A stretch of 64,000 bases of DNA, taken from positions 26,304 through 90,303 of the forward strand of contig CAILUI010000060.1 of the NCBI GenBank assembly GCA_903837355.1, in the 5' to 3' direction. Every line of letters begins with the position of its first letter. Position 1 is the first letter of the stretch. Of the stretch, positions 39,734 through 47,982 are shown one piece after another. The stretch is from an uncultured Victivallales bacterium (GTDB taxonomy: Bacteria > Verrucomicrobiota > Lentisphaeria > Oligosphaerales > JAFGRS01). The position numbers were made by a program, and so were the translations under genes. The notes below the pieces were generated by a model. The model worked only from the letters and a program-made list of their open reading frames with translations. It made no database searches and had not been told where the DNA came from.

Positions 39734-42439
39734 ATGCAGTCGCGGGAAACAGCCGATCCGGTCGAGCCGACGCCGGTACGCGAGCTGACGGCGGTAATCC
39801 TCCCCGAGGCTGAGATCGCCCTCGAGTGGGCGCCGGCAGCCGCGGAAGTGCCAGCCGAGACCACGGCGCTTTACGAACAGCTCTTCGCCGAGTACCGGCA
39901 AGGCGATGGCTGGCTGGTCCGCCTGGCCTTCCATCGGGGCGGCCTGCCGATGTCGCTGTCCCTGGCCTTCTGGCAGGGCTTGGCCAGGCGGTTTGCCGAG
40001 CGTGTTCGGCGCACCGAGGAACTCGAGCAGCGCCGGGCCGCCGTGCGCCCCGAGATCACGGCCGACGACATGACGGCGGTCCTGGCGGCCGCGCCCCTGA
40101 TGGCGGGCGCCGAGTACCTCAGTGCAGACCTCGTCAGCGCGGTCTGGGCGCGGCTGCAGGAGGCGTTTGCACGGGGGCTGGCCAGCACTGCCGGCAGCGT
40201 GGCCGACTACCTGCGCCAGTTCGATCCTGAGTTGCACCTGCCCGGCCGGGTCTACTTCCATCTGGTCGAGAACCGTTCCGGGACAGCCCCCTTCGCCTTC
40301 CTGGCGACCTACTCGACCCGAATCGACCAAGCTGGCAAGGCCAGGCACCTGCCACTGAAACATGCACTGCAGGAGTTTGCCGGAGATCAGAAGCGCCTAC
40401 TGCAGTTGCTGGCGACGGTCCATGCGGCGGGCCGGCGTAGTCCCTTGGTCGCCCGACTGCTCGATTCCGGCGAGCTCTTTCATCCTCTGGCATGGAGTCC
40501 GGCTGAGGCGCACACCTTCCTGAAAGAGGTGCCGCTCTACGAAGAGGAGGGGGTGCTCTGTCGCATCCCAAACTGGTGGCGGGCCAAGGCCGCGGCCGTA
40601 CGCGTCCGGGTGCGGGCGGGCGAGCAGCCTCCCGCCGGCCTCGGGCGCGAGGCGCTGCTGGCGTTCGACGTCGACCTGGCGCTGGACGGAGAGCCGGTCT
40701 CGGCGGCTGAGGTGGCGGCGCTGCAGGGGGCCACCGAGGGTCTGACCCTGATCAAAGGTAAGTGGGTCAGTGTCGACCCCGAGACGCTGCGGCGGACGCT
40801 GGCGGAGTACGAGCGCGTGCGCCTTCTGCTCGAGGAGGGGCTGTCCCTGCGCGACGCGCTGCGGCTGGCGCTCGAGCCAAGCCGACTGGGCGACGGCACC
40901 GACGCCGACGCGGCCCCCGAGATCACCCAGGGCGAGTGGCTGCAGGAGGTCAGCGCGCGCTTGCGTGCCCCGGCCCGGCTGGAGGCCGTAGCCCCCGGGG
41001 CTGGCTTCGTGGCGACGTTGCGGCCCTACCAGCAGCACGGCCTCAACTGGCTGTGGTTCCTGCATACTCTGGGCCTGGGCGGCTGCCTGGCCGATGACAT
41101 GGGGTTGGGCAAGACGGTGCAGGTTCTCGCCTTCCTCTCGCGGCTGCGCCAGGAGGCGCGGCCAGCGCCGAGCCTGCTGGTACTGCCGGCGTCGCTACTG
41201 GGCAACTGGAAGCGCGAGATCGGCCGCTTCCTGCCCGCCCTGCGTGTCTACGACGCACACCCGAGCCTGTGTGCCGAGGGCAAGGTCACCGCCCTCGACG
41301 TCGCGACCATGGGCCAATGGGACCTGGTGCTGACCAGCTACGCGCTGGTGCCGCGCTGGGCCTGGCTGCGCGAGCTACCGTGGGACTATGTCATCCTGGA
41401 CGAGGCGCAGGCCATCAAGAACCCAGGCACGGCGCAGACGCGCGCCGTGAAGGCTCTGCCGGCCTGGAACCGACTGGTCCTGACCGGCACCCCGGTGGAG
41501 AACCAGCTTGTCGACCTGTGGTCGCTGTTCGACTTCCTCAACCGTGGCCTGCTTGGTTCCGCCCAGGAGTTCAAGCGCTTCAGCAAGGGCCTGACCGTCG
41601 ACCCGGCGGGTTACGCCCCGCTCCGGCAGGTGATCTCGCCCTTCCTGCTGCGCCGCCTGAAGACCGACAAGAGCATCATCGCCGATCTGCCGGAGAAGGT
41701 CGAGGTAACGGCCTATGCAGAATTGTCGCGACGACAGGCCTTGCTCTACGACCGGGTGGTCACCGAACTGCGCGAGCAACTCGACAGCGCCGCCGGAATG
41801 CAGCGCCGTGGCCTGGTCCTGGCGGCGCTGCTGAAGTTCAAGCAGATCTGCAACCACCCGGACCAGTACCTGGGTCAGCAGGGCTATGCCGAAGCCGAGA
41901 GCGGCAAGTTCGCCCGGCTGCGGGAGATCGCCGAGGTAGTGCTCGAGAAGCGCGAACGCATGCTGGTGTTCACCCAGTTCCGCGAACTTACCGAGGGGCT
42001 GCACGCCTTCCTGGGGACGGTGTTTGGACGGCCGGGGTTGGTGCTGCACGGCGGCACGCCGGCACGGCAACGGACTGAGCTGGTGGAGCAGTTCCAGGGC
42101 CGCGACTACGTGCCCTACATGGTCCTTTCGCTGAAGGCCGGCGGCGTAGGGCTGAACCTGACGCGGGCCAACCACGTGGTCCACTTTGACCGCTGGTGGA
42201 ACCCCGCCGTGGAGAGCCAGGCCACCGACCGCGCCTTCCGCATCGGCCAGCAGAAGGATGTGCTGGTCCACCGCTTCGTCACCCGCGGTACCCTCGAAGA
42301 GCGCATTGCGGCAATGCTCGAGGAGAAGCGCGGCCTGGCCGAACGCGCCATGGGTGGCGCCGGCGAAGGCTGGATCACGGAGATGGACAACGAGCAACTG
42401 CTGCAGCTCGTCTCACTGGGTCAATACGTGGTTCCCTAG
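39734..42439 (+). CDS. SNF2/Swi2-family ATP-dependent helicase
   Basis: About 901 residues from ATG 39734 (GAGGCGGG upstream; the TTG at 39680 adds residues without support). The N-terminal half (about 20-400) matches the bacterial SNF2-associated region. The ATPase has Walker A DDMGLGKT (about 453-460), DEAQ box VILDEAQAIKN (about 553), motif III LTGTPVENQ, and the C-terminal helicase motifs LSLKAGGVGLNLT and ATDRAFRIGQ. It uses ATP to move along double-stranded DNA. Its role (transcription, repair or defence) is not set by the context, although an ISAs1 remnant follows immediately. Confidence 0.95.
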   Translation: MQSRETADPVEPTPVRELTAVILPEAEIALEWAPAAAEVPAETTALYEQLFAEYRQGDGWLVRLAFHRGGLPMSLSLAFWQGLARRFAERVRRTEELEQRRAAVRPEITADDMTAVLAAAPLMAGAEYLSADLVSAVWARLQEAFARGLASTAGSVADYLRQFDPELHLPGRVYFHLVENRSGTAPFAFLATYSTRIDQAGKARHLPLKHALQEFAGDQKRLLQLLATVHAAGRRSPLVARLLDSGELFHPLAWSPAEAHTFLKEVPLYEEEGVLCRIPNWWRAKAAAVRVRVRAGEQPPAGLGREALLAFDVDLALDGEPVSAAEVAALQGATEGLTLIKGKWVSVDPETLRRTLAEYERVRLLLEEGLSLRDALRLALEPSRLGDGTDADAAPEITQGEWLQEVSARLRAPARLEAVAPGAGFVATLRPYQQHGLNWLWFLHTLGLGGCLADDMGLGKTVQVLAFLSRLRQEARPAPSLLVLPASLLGNWKREIGRFLPALRVYDAHPSLCAEGKVTALDVATMGQWDLVLTSYALVPRWAWLRELPWDYVILDEAQAIKNPGTAQTRAVKALPAWNRLVLTGTPVENQLVDLWSLFDFLNRGLLGSAQEFKRFSKGLTVDPAGYAPLRQVISPFLLRRLKTDKSIIADLPEKVEVTAYAELSRRQALLYDRVVTELREQLDSAAGMQRRGLVLAALLKFKQICNHPDQYLGQQGYAEAESGKFARLREIAEVVLEKRERMLVFTQFRELTEGLHAFLGTVFGRPGLVLHGGTPARQRTELVEQFQGRDYVPYMVLSLKAGGVGLNLTRANHVVHFDRWWNPAVESQATDRAFRIGQQKDVLVHRFVTRGTLEERIAAMLEEKRGLAERAMGGAGEGWITEMDNEQLLQLVSLGQYVVP

Positions 42440-42501
42440 CCTCGGAGACCCGGTGGTGGAGAAAACTGTCTGGATGCACGTATGGCCACCCGTCACCCGC
42501 T

Positions 42502-42717
42502 TGGAGCCACCCGAAGCTGGGCCGTTACGCGGCCCCGAAGTACGGCACACTCTGGCGGACGGTTAGCGGCATCGACGCAGAGCCGTTCGAGCAGACCGTC
42601 AACCAGTGGTTCCATGACGAGAAGCGCCTGCCGACGGCGCCGGCGCTCGACGGGGAGGTGCTGTGGGGCACCCTGCTGGGGCCCCCCCCGCGTTGCATTC
42701 CGCCTGCCACCGTCTAG
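42502..42717 (+). pseudogene. ISAs1-family transposase N-terminal remnant
   Basis: One frame reads PKYGTLWRTVSGIDAEPFEQ, then a Trp-containing stretch and APALDGEVLWGT. This matches the N-terminal associated domain of ISAs1-type transposases, whose hallmark is an S/Y-TL-R..D...F...W...AIDGK-L-G pattern. The Lys of DGK is Glu here, the start is missing and the frame stops at TAG 42715-42717, so only about 70 codons survive. The next gene's ribosome site begins soon after. Confidence 0.65.
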
Positions 42718-42754
42718 TTTGCCCAGGTCTTCCCGGCCCACAGGAGTCCGTCAG

Positions 42755-44170
42755 ATGCAGCTCTGTGCCCAGGCCCTGGCCTTCGCTCCGCCGGCCCTTG
42801 CCAGCCTCGCACTCTCTCTGGTGGCCGCGCCACCCTTGGCCGCAGCTACGGAGCCCTGTCGCATCGAGGTCGTTGAGAAGGGCAGCGGCTGGCCCGTACC
42901 CCTCGTTGAACTGCGGACTACACACCAGGTCCGCCTGGTCTCCGACAACGCCGGCCTCATCGCCTTCGATCTGCCCGAGTTGATGATGCGCGAGACCTGG
43001 TTCGACGTGATCGGTCACGGCTACGAGGTGCCGCCGGATGGCTTCGGCTACCGCGGGGTACGTCTGACCCCGCGGCCCGGGGCAACCCTGCGCCTGGAGG
43101 TCACCCGCACCTGCGTGGCCCGGCGCCTGGGCCGCCTCACCGGGGCTGGACTCTTTGCGGAGAGCCAACGCCTCGGCCAGAACCTCGACTGGCGCGAGTC
43201 CGGAATCGTGGGCTGCGACAGCGTACAGACTGCCGTCTATCGCGGCCGCCTGTTCTGGCTCTGGGGCGATACCTCCCTGGCCTCCTATCCGCTCGGCATC
43301 TTCCACGCCACCGCCGCCACCACGGCGATCCAGCCCCTCGCCGCCTGGGAACCGCCGCTGCGCCTGCCGCTCGACTACATCAGCGACGACCAGGGCCAGC
43401 CGCGGGCCGTGGCGCGCATGGCGGGCGATGGCCCGACCTGGCTGACAGGTTGCGTCGCCCTGCCCGACCAGGCGGGCGTGGCGCGCCTGGTCGGCGCCTA
43501 TGTCAAGATCCGCCCGCCCCTGGAAGCCTACCAGTGGGGACTGTGCGTCTGGAACGACGCCACGGCCGCGTTTGAGCCACTGCGGCTGGTCTGGACACAG
43601 TCCGCTGCGGCACCCAAACCGCCCGCCCTGCCGGAGGGACACGCGCTGCTCTGGACCGACGACCAGGGCAGAGCCTGGGTCCTCTTCGGCAACCCGCTGC
43701 CGACGCTGCGTTGCCCAGCCACCTTCGAGGCCTGGCAGGACGCGGCGCAATGGGAGGTGCTGACCCCGCCGGCAACCCTCGCCGCCGCCGGCGATGGCAA
43801 GCCGGTGAAACCGCACAGCGGTTCCTGCGCCTGGAACCCCTGGCGCCAACGCTGGGTCACGGTCTTCATGGAGGCGTTCGGCAAGCCCGCCGCCTTCGGT
43901 GAGCTGTGGTATGCCGAGGCCGCAGCGCCCACCGGGCCGTGGGGACCGGCCGTCAAGATCCTCTCCCACGACAACTACACCTTCTACAACCCGCGCCTGC
44001 ATCCGGAGTTCAGCGACGCGGACTCGCCGGTCCTGCTGTTCGAGGGCACCTACACCCAGCAGTTCGCTGACCGGCCACCGCCGACCCCGCGTTACGAGTA
44101 CAACCAGATCCTGTATCGGCTCAACCTCGACGATCCGGCGCTGGCCGCGGCGCGCGGACCGCAGCCATAG
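42755..44170 (+). CDS. Secreted DUF4185-like propeller protein
   Basis: About 471 residues from ATG 42755, chosen for CAGGAG upstream and a signal-like N-terminus (ALAFAPPALASLALSLVAAPPLAAA); the ORF-track start at 42482 lies in the transposase remnant. Residues about 33-130 look like a carboxypeptidase-regulatory beta domain (GSGWPVPLVELRTTHQVRLVSDNAGLI). The rest resembles DUF4185 (YRGRLFWLWGDTSLASYPLG; FYNPRLHPEFSD), a five-bladed propeller of unknown role seen with sugar-active proteins. It runs convergently into the second ceramidase-like gene. Confidence 0.7.
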   Translation: MQLCAQALAFAPPALASLALSLVAAPPLAAATEPCRIEVVEKGSGWPVPLVELRTTHQVRLVSDNAGLIAFDLPELMMRETWFDVIGHGYEVPPDGFGYRGVRLTPRPGATLRLEVTRTCVARRLGRLTGAGLFAESQRLGQNLDWRESGIVGCDSVQTAVYRGRLFWLWGDTSLASYPLGIFHATAATTAIQPLAAWEPPLRLPLDYISDDQGQPRAVARMAGDGPTWLTGCVALPDQAGVARLVGAYVKIRPPLEAYQWGLCVWNDATAAFEPLRLVWTQSAAAPKPPALPEGHALLWTDDQGRAWVLFGNPLPTLRCPATFEAWQDAAQWEVLTPPATLAAAGDGKPVKPHSGSCAWNPWRQRWVTVFMEAFGKPAAFGELWYAEAAAPTGPWGPAVKILSHDNYTFYNPRLHPEFSDADSPVLLFEGTYTQQFADRPPPTPRYEYNQILYRLNLDDPALAAARGPQP

Positions 44171-44188
44171 GGCCTACGGCGGCTCGCG

Positions 44189-45493
44189 TCACAGCGCCGC
44201 CAAGGCCTGCCGTACGGCGTCCAGGATCAGCGCTTCGGACTGCGGCAGCGGCATGGTCGTGCCATAGTAGCGGATCGCGTCGCAGACCTCGTAACCGCCT
44301 TCGGAGTACGCGGCGGCGGTGGGGATGTAGCCCGCGTTACCGTTGGCGTAGCCAGCCACGAGGGTCGGGCTGAACGGACTGCCGCGGTCGATGTTCAGAG
44401 CGTACTCAACAAAGACCTCTCCAGGCAGGCCGACGATGGCACCGGTCCCCACCCGCAGCGCCTGCACCTCAAAGGCCACCGTCTGGCCGCGAACGCCTGC
44501 CGCGGCGAGCCGCAGCAGTTCGCCGGACCACTCGACGGCGCCCTCCGCCATCCAGCGTACGCCGCGGTTGGCGGTTGCCGGCAGGACCGCGAGCTGCGCC
44601 TGGGCAGCCGCAAGCTGCGCCCTGGCCTCGGCCAGCGGCGGCGGCGGCGCCAGCGGCAGAACCAGAGGCACCACGGCAGCACCCAGGAGCACGCGCTCGG
44701 ACACGGACGCCCTGGCTACCGCTGCCTTGACCGCCGCCGCCGCCGCGAGCCCCTGACTCTCGACGCCGGCCTCACCACGCTCGCGACAGTTGAGGTTGCC
44801 GCAGCACCCTTGCAGGAAGAGCGCCGTGACCCCGGGTTCGTCCGCCTCGATACCGCGCCGCGCGGCGCCGGGCCAGTCGGCTGAGATCAGCGTGTTGTCA
44901 CCCCCCAACGCCACGGCGTGCGCCGCGTGCGAGAACAGCCGCGCCAGCGGCACGCCGGCCGCCGTCGTCACCGCCAGAACGTCGACGTACGGGGCCGTGC
45001 AGCCCTCGTCGTTGGCGCCAATCACCATCCCAGCGGCCGTCCACTGACGGCGGTTGCGGCCGACCTGCAGTTCGACGCGAGCCCAGCCGGCCCGCGCGGC
45101 CTGGGCGTGCTCCCGGGCCGCCGCCGCGGTCGTGCATAGGGTCCGGAGCAGCCCCGCAAAATAGGCCCGATCCGTCTGGCCGAGGAAACTGAGGCCCGGC
45201 GTGGCCGGACCGGCGTGGGTATGGCTGCAACCGACCAGAATATGGGTCGCCGGCACGCCTGTCCCGGCCTCGATCTCACGGCGCAGCGCCACCACATCAG
45301 CGTGCCGCAGGCCGATCAGATCACAGCTCAGAATGAGCAGTTCGCAGGCCCCATCGGCAAGGTAGAGAGCGCTGGCCACCAGCCGGTCGCGGACCCCCGT
45401 ACTCGGCCCCGGCCGCGCCCCATAGCCACACAAGTCTACCCCGACCGGCGGCGTGATGTCCGCCCGTGCTGCACCCGCCACGAAAGGGCTCAT
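44189..45493 (-). CDS. Neutral/alkaline ceramidase-like hydrolase (copy 2)
   Basis: About 434 residues from ATG 45493, with AGGAGGACGA upstream; the longer ORF to 45550 adds 19 unsupported residues. Motifs parallel copy 1: ADITPPVGVDLCGYG, metal site GCSHTHAGPA, a second histidine region HAAHAVALGGDN followed by ISADWPGA, and QGCCGNLNC in place of the ceramidase nucleophile segment. No signal peptide is evident. The two copies are clearly diverged. The substrate is unknown. Confidence 0.8.
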   Translation of the reverse strand: MSPFVAGAARADITPPVGVDLCGYGARPGPSTGVRDRLVASALYLADGACELLILSCDLIGLRHADVVALRREIEAGTGVPATHILVGCSHTHAGPATPGLSFLGQTDRAYFAGLLRTLCTTAAAAREHAQAARAGWARVELQVGRNRRQWTAAGMVIGANDEGCTAPYVDVLAVTTAAGVPLARLFSHAAHAVALGGDNTLISADWPGAARRGIEADEPGVTALFLQGCCGNLNCRERGEAGVESQGLAAAAAVKAAVARASVSERVLLGAAVVPLVLPLAPPPPLAEARAQLAAAQAQLAVLPATANRGVRWMAEGAVEWSGELLRLAAAGVRGQTVAFEVQALRVGTGAIVGLPGEVFVEYALNIDRGSPFSPTLVAGYANGNAGYIPTAAAYSEGGYEVCDAIRYYGTTMPLPQSEALILDAVRQALAAL

Positions 45494-45568
45494 CCGTCGT
45501 CCTCCTCTGGTTCGCTCGTGAAGCGAATTTAACGCGCGCTCAGGATGCACTCAATCTGCCGCGGCCTT

Positions 45569-45574
45569 ATTATA
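45569..45574 (-). promoter_or_regulatory. Possible -10 (TATAAT) for ceramidase-like gene 2
   Basis: A TATAAT on the minus strand about 75 bases upstream of the ATG at 45493, in a short AT-rich patch of an otherwise GC-rich divergent gap. No convincing -35 is seen. Confidence 0.3.
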
Positions 45575-45648
45575 CCGCATGAGGTTGAGCGCGGTGTGCG
45601 GCCGTGGGCCGGCGGCGCTTGTGACCGGATACGGACGGGGGTCGACGC

Positions 45649-47088
45649 ATGCCCGCTGTGAACGCCGCGAATGCCGCCGAGCCGCGGCGCTATCCGCTTC
45701 TCTGGCTAGCGCTTATCGCCGGCGTCGTGTACCTGTCTGGGTACACCGTCGGGCCGCCGGTCGTCAACGCCGAACTACGGTGTGTGGAGATCGCCCGCAC
45801 CATGTACGCCACCGGCGAGGTACTGGTGCCGCGGCTCGAGGGCGAGCCGCATCTGACCAAGCCGCCGCTGTTCCATTGGCTCTCCTATGCGGTCTCTGTC
45901 GCGCGCGGGCAGGCCGGAATCGGGTCCGTACGCCTGGTAGCGGCCCTCGCCAGCGTGGGGGTGGTGCTGCTGACCTACGTGCTGGGACTACAGCTCGCGA
46001 ACGCCCGCGTCGCCTGGTGGGCGGCGCTGCTGACGCTGACCAATCTTTCCCTGCTCAGCAATGGCCACCGGGGTACGTTCGATACCTTGCTGACCCTCTT
46101 CGTCTGCCTGACCCTCTGTGGTTACCTGGGGATCAGGGGCGGCAGGCAGAGAACAGGCTACGCGCTGATTGTGGCCGGCCTGATCGGGGGCTTCCTGACC
46201 AAGGGTTTCATGGGCTGGGTGGTACCGCTGGTACCCATGCTGCTTGACCGCCTCTGCCGGCCGCGGCCGCGAGAGGCCCTGCGCCCGGTGCTGTGGATTC
46301 TGCCGGGCGTCCTGGCGGGCTCGCTGGCCTGGTACGGCTACCTGCTGCTGTGCGTCCCCGCCGCCCGGACGGTGCTGCTCGACGTCGTGACCGTCAACTT
46401 CGGCGTCAAGCGCTCCGGGGTCGAGATGGCCTTCCACGGCGAGCCCTTCTACTACTACCTCTACGCGCTGCCGTTCGCGCTGCTGCCCTGGGTCGCGATC
46501 CTCTGGCCCGCCCTCCGGCGCCCGGCCATGGGGCTGCGCGACTGGGCCAACCAGCAGCGGCTGCTGCTGGGTTGGCTGCTGGGGAACGCGGTCTTTCTCG
46601 CCCTGGTGCCCGCCAAGGCCGAACGCTACCTCGTGCCGCTGCTACCGGCGTTCGGCCTGCTGGCCGCGCCTGCCATCCTGGCCATCGAGGCCGGCACGGC
46701 CGCGACGACCCGCCGCTGGCGGCGCTGGCTGCTGACGGTGACCCTCCTGCTGAGTACCGCGGTAGTCTGCGTCCTGCCCCTCTGGCTCTGGGTGCGCATT
46801 GGCGAGAGCCTGGCCGTCGCCATCATGGCCCCCGCCGTGCTGCTGCTCTGCTTGCTGGTGGCGGCATGGCATACCTGGCGCGGACGGCTGACCGCGGCAC
46901 TGCATGGACTCGTCCTCTTCGTGATCCTGGCCGCGACCCCAGCCTACGCCCGCTGGGTGCCCATCCATACCGATCTGAGTCACCGCCATACCTCACCCGA
47001 GCACGAGCAGTACCGGTCCCGCCAGCGGCAACTGGCAGGCTACGCGGCCCGGTTCGTCCCTGGACGGGTGAAGGAGCCGGCCCCCTAG
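45649..47088 (+). CDS. GT39/ArnT-type membrane glycosyltransferase
   Basis: 479 residues with about 11 hydrophobic segments. The first loop has VNAELRCVEIARTMYATGE and the second GEPHLTKPPLFHWL, as in ArnT/PMT-like transferases that use polyprenyl-phosphate sugars on the outer face of the inner membrane. The usual Asp-Glu pair of the first loop reads Asn-Ala-Glu, keeping the Glu. The C-terminus is short. With the GT2 and LpxL-fusion genes downstream it likely decorates lipid A or another envelope lipid. Confidence 0.85.
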   Translation: MPAVNAANAAEPRRYPLLWLALIAGVVYLSGYTVGPPVVNAELRCVEIARTMYATGEVLVPRLEGEPHLTKPPLFHWLSYAVSVARGQAGIGSVRLVAALASVGVVLLTYVLGLQLANARVAWWAALLTLTNLSLLSNGHRGTFDTLLTLFVCLTLCGYLGIRGGRQRTGYALIVAGLIGGFLTKGFMGWVVPLVPMLLDRLCRPRPREALRPVLWILPGVLAGSLAWYGYLLLCVPAARTVLLDVVTVNFGVKRSGVEMAFHGEPFYYYLYALPFALLPWVAILWPALRRPAMGLRDWANQQRLLLGWLLGNAVFLALVPAKAERYLVPLLPAFGLLAAPAILAIEAGTAATTRRWRRWLLTVTLLLSTAVVCVLPLWLWVRIGESLAVAIMAPAVLLLCLLVAAWHTWRGRLTAALHGLVLFVILAATPAYARWVPIHTDLSHRHTSPEHEQYRSRQRQLAGYAARFVPGRVKEPAP

Positions 47089-47117
47089 CCTGACCTATTC
47101 ACAAACCGTCATTTCAA

Positions 47118-47220
47118 CCACGAAGAACGCGACGTTCACGAAGACGAACTGAGCCAGAGGGATAGGCTGTAACCATGTGTCACTCATCACCTTCGTGGTC
47201 TTCGTGCCCTTCGTGGTGAG
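47118..47220. repeat. CACGAAG / CTTCGTG intergenic inverted-repeat element
   Basis: Left arm: CCACGAAG (47118-47125) and CACGAAG (47137-47143). Right arm: CTTCGTGG (47191-47198), CTTCGTG (47200-47206) and CTTCGTGGTGAG (47209-47220). The arms can pair to a long hairpin in the gap before the GT2 gene. Similar CCACGAAG-rich elements are common in genomes of several phyla. Confidence 0.75.
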
Positions 47221-47244
47221 TCATCCAGGCGAGGAGATCTCTGC

Positions 47245-47982
47245 GTGCCGAACCCGCCCATAGCCCTCGAACTGAGTGTGGTGGTACCGGTCCATAATGA
47301 GGAAGGCGCCGTCGGCGCACTGGCCACGGAGGTCGAGCAGGCGCTGGCGCCATTGGGTCACGCCTGGGAGTGCATCTGGGTCGACGATGGCTCCACCGAC
47401 CGGACGGTGGCCGTGCTGGCAGAACACCTGCCCGGTAGCCGGCACCGCCTACTCGAACTGCAACGCAACAGCGGCCAGTCGGCGGCGTTGATGGCCGGCT
47501 TCCGGGCCGCCCGCGGGCGCTTCATCGCCACCCTCGACGGCGACGGCCAGAACAACCCGGCAGACCTCATGGGCATGCTGGCTCGCCTGCGCGTCGGCGA
47601 CGTGGACGCCGTCAACGGCATCCGTGCCAAACGCCGCGACACCTGGGTGCGTCGGGTCAGCTCGCGAATCGCCAACGCCTACCGCAATGGCCTCACCGGC
47701 GAGCAGGTCACCGATGTCGGTTGCGCCATCCGCGTCTTCCGCCGCGAGTGCACCGACTTCCTGCCCGTCTTCAAGGGCATGCATCGCTTCCTGCCCACGC
47801 TGTTTCGCCTGCACGGCTTCACGATCACCGAGATGCCAGTGTCGCACCGGCCCCGCGAAACCGGCCGCACCAAGTACGGCATCAACAACCGCCTCTGGGT
47901 GGGCCTCGCCGACACACTGGCCATCTGTTGGATGCAGCGCCGCGTGGCCGTGCCCCGGGTGAAGCGGGAACTGCCAGAATGA
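47245..47982 (+). CDS. GT2 polyprenyl-phosphate glycosyltransferase
   Basis: 245 residues, cytosolic or peripheral. GT2 core: VVVPVHNEEGAVGAL, IWVDDGSTDRT, LDGDGQNNPAD (metal-binding DxD region), DVGCAIRVFRR and the C-terminal RETGRTKYGI typical of dolichol/undecaprenyl-phosphate sugar transferases (DPM1/ArnC type). No C-terminal TM segments. The start is GTG 47245 with GAGGAG upstream. It would make the lipid-linked sugar used by the GT39 enzyme. It overlaps the next gene by four bases (ATGA). Confidence 0.88.
   Translation: MPNPPIALELSVVVPVHNEEGAVGALATEVEQALAPLGHAWECIWVDDGSTDRTVAVLAEHLPGSRHRLLELQRNSGQSAALMAGFRAARGRFIATLDGDGQNNPADLMGMLARLRVGDVDAVNGIRAKRRDTWVRRVSSRIANAYRNGLTGEQVTDVGCAIRVFRRECTDFLPVFKGMHRFLPTLFRLHGFTITEMPVSHRPRETGRTKYGINNRLWVGLADTLAICWMQRRVAVPRVKRELPE

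Noticed and set aside
42482-42754. N-terminal extension of the DUF4185-like protein
   Set aside because: This stretch codes in another frame for an ISAs1 remnant; the downstream ATG at 42755 has a ribosome site and signal peptide.
47721-47978. N-terminal extension of the LAB_N-LpxL fusion
   Set aside because: It lies within the GT2 gene in another frame; the ATGA overlap at 47979 is a much better start.
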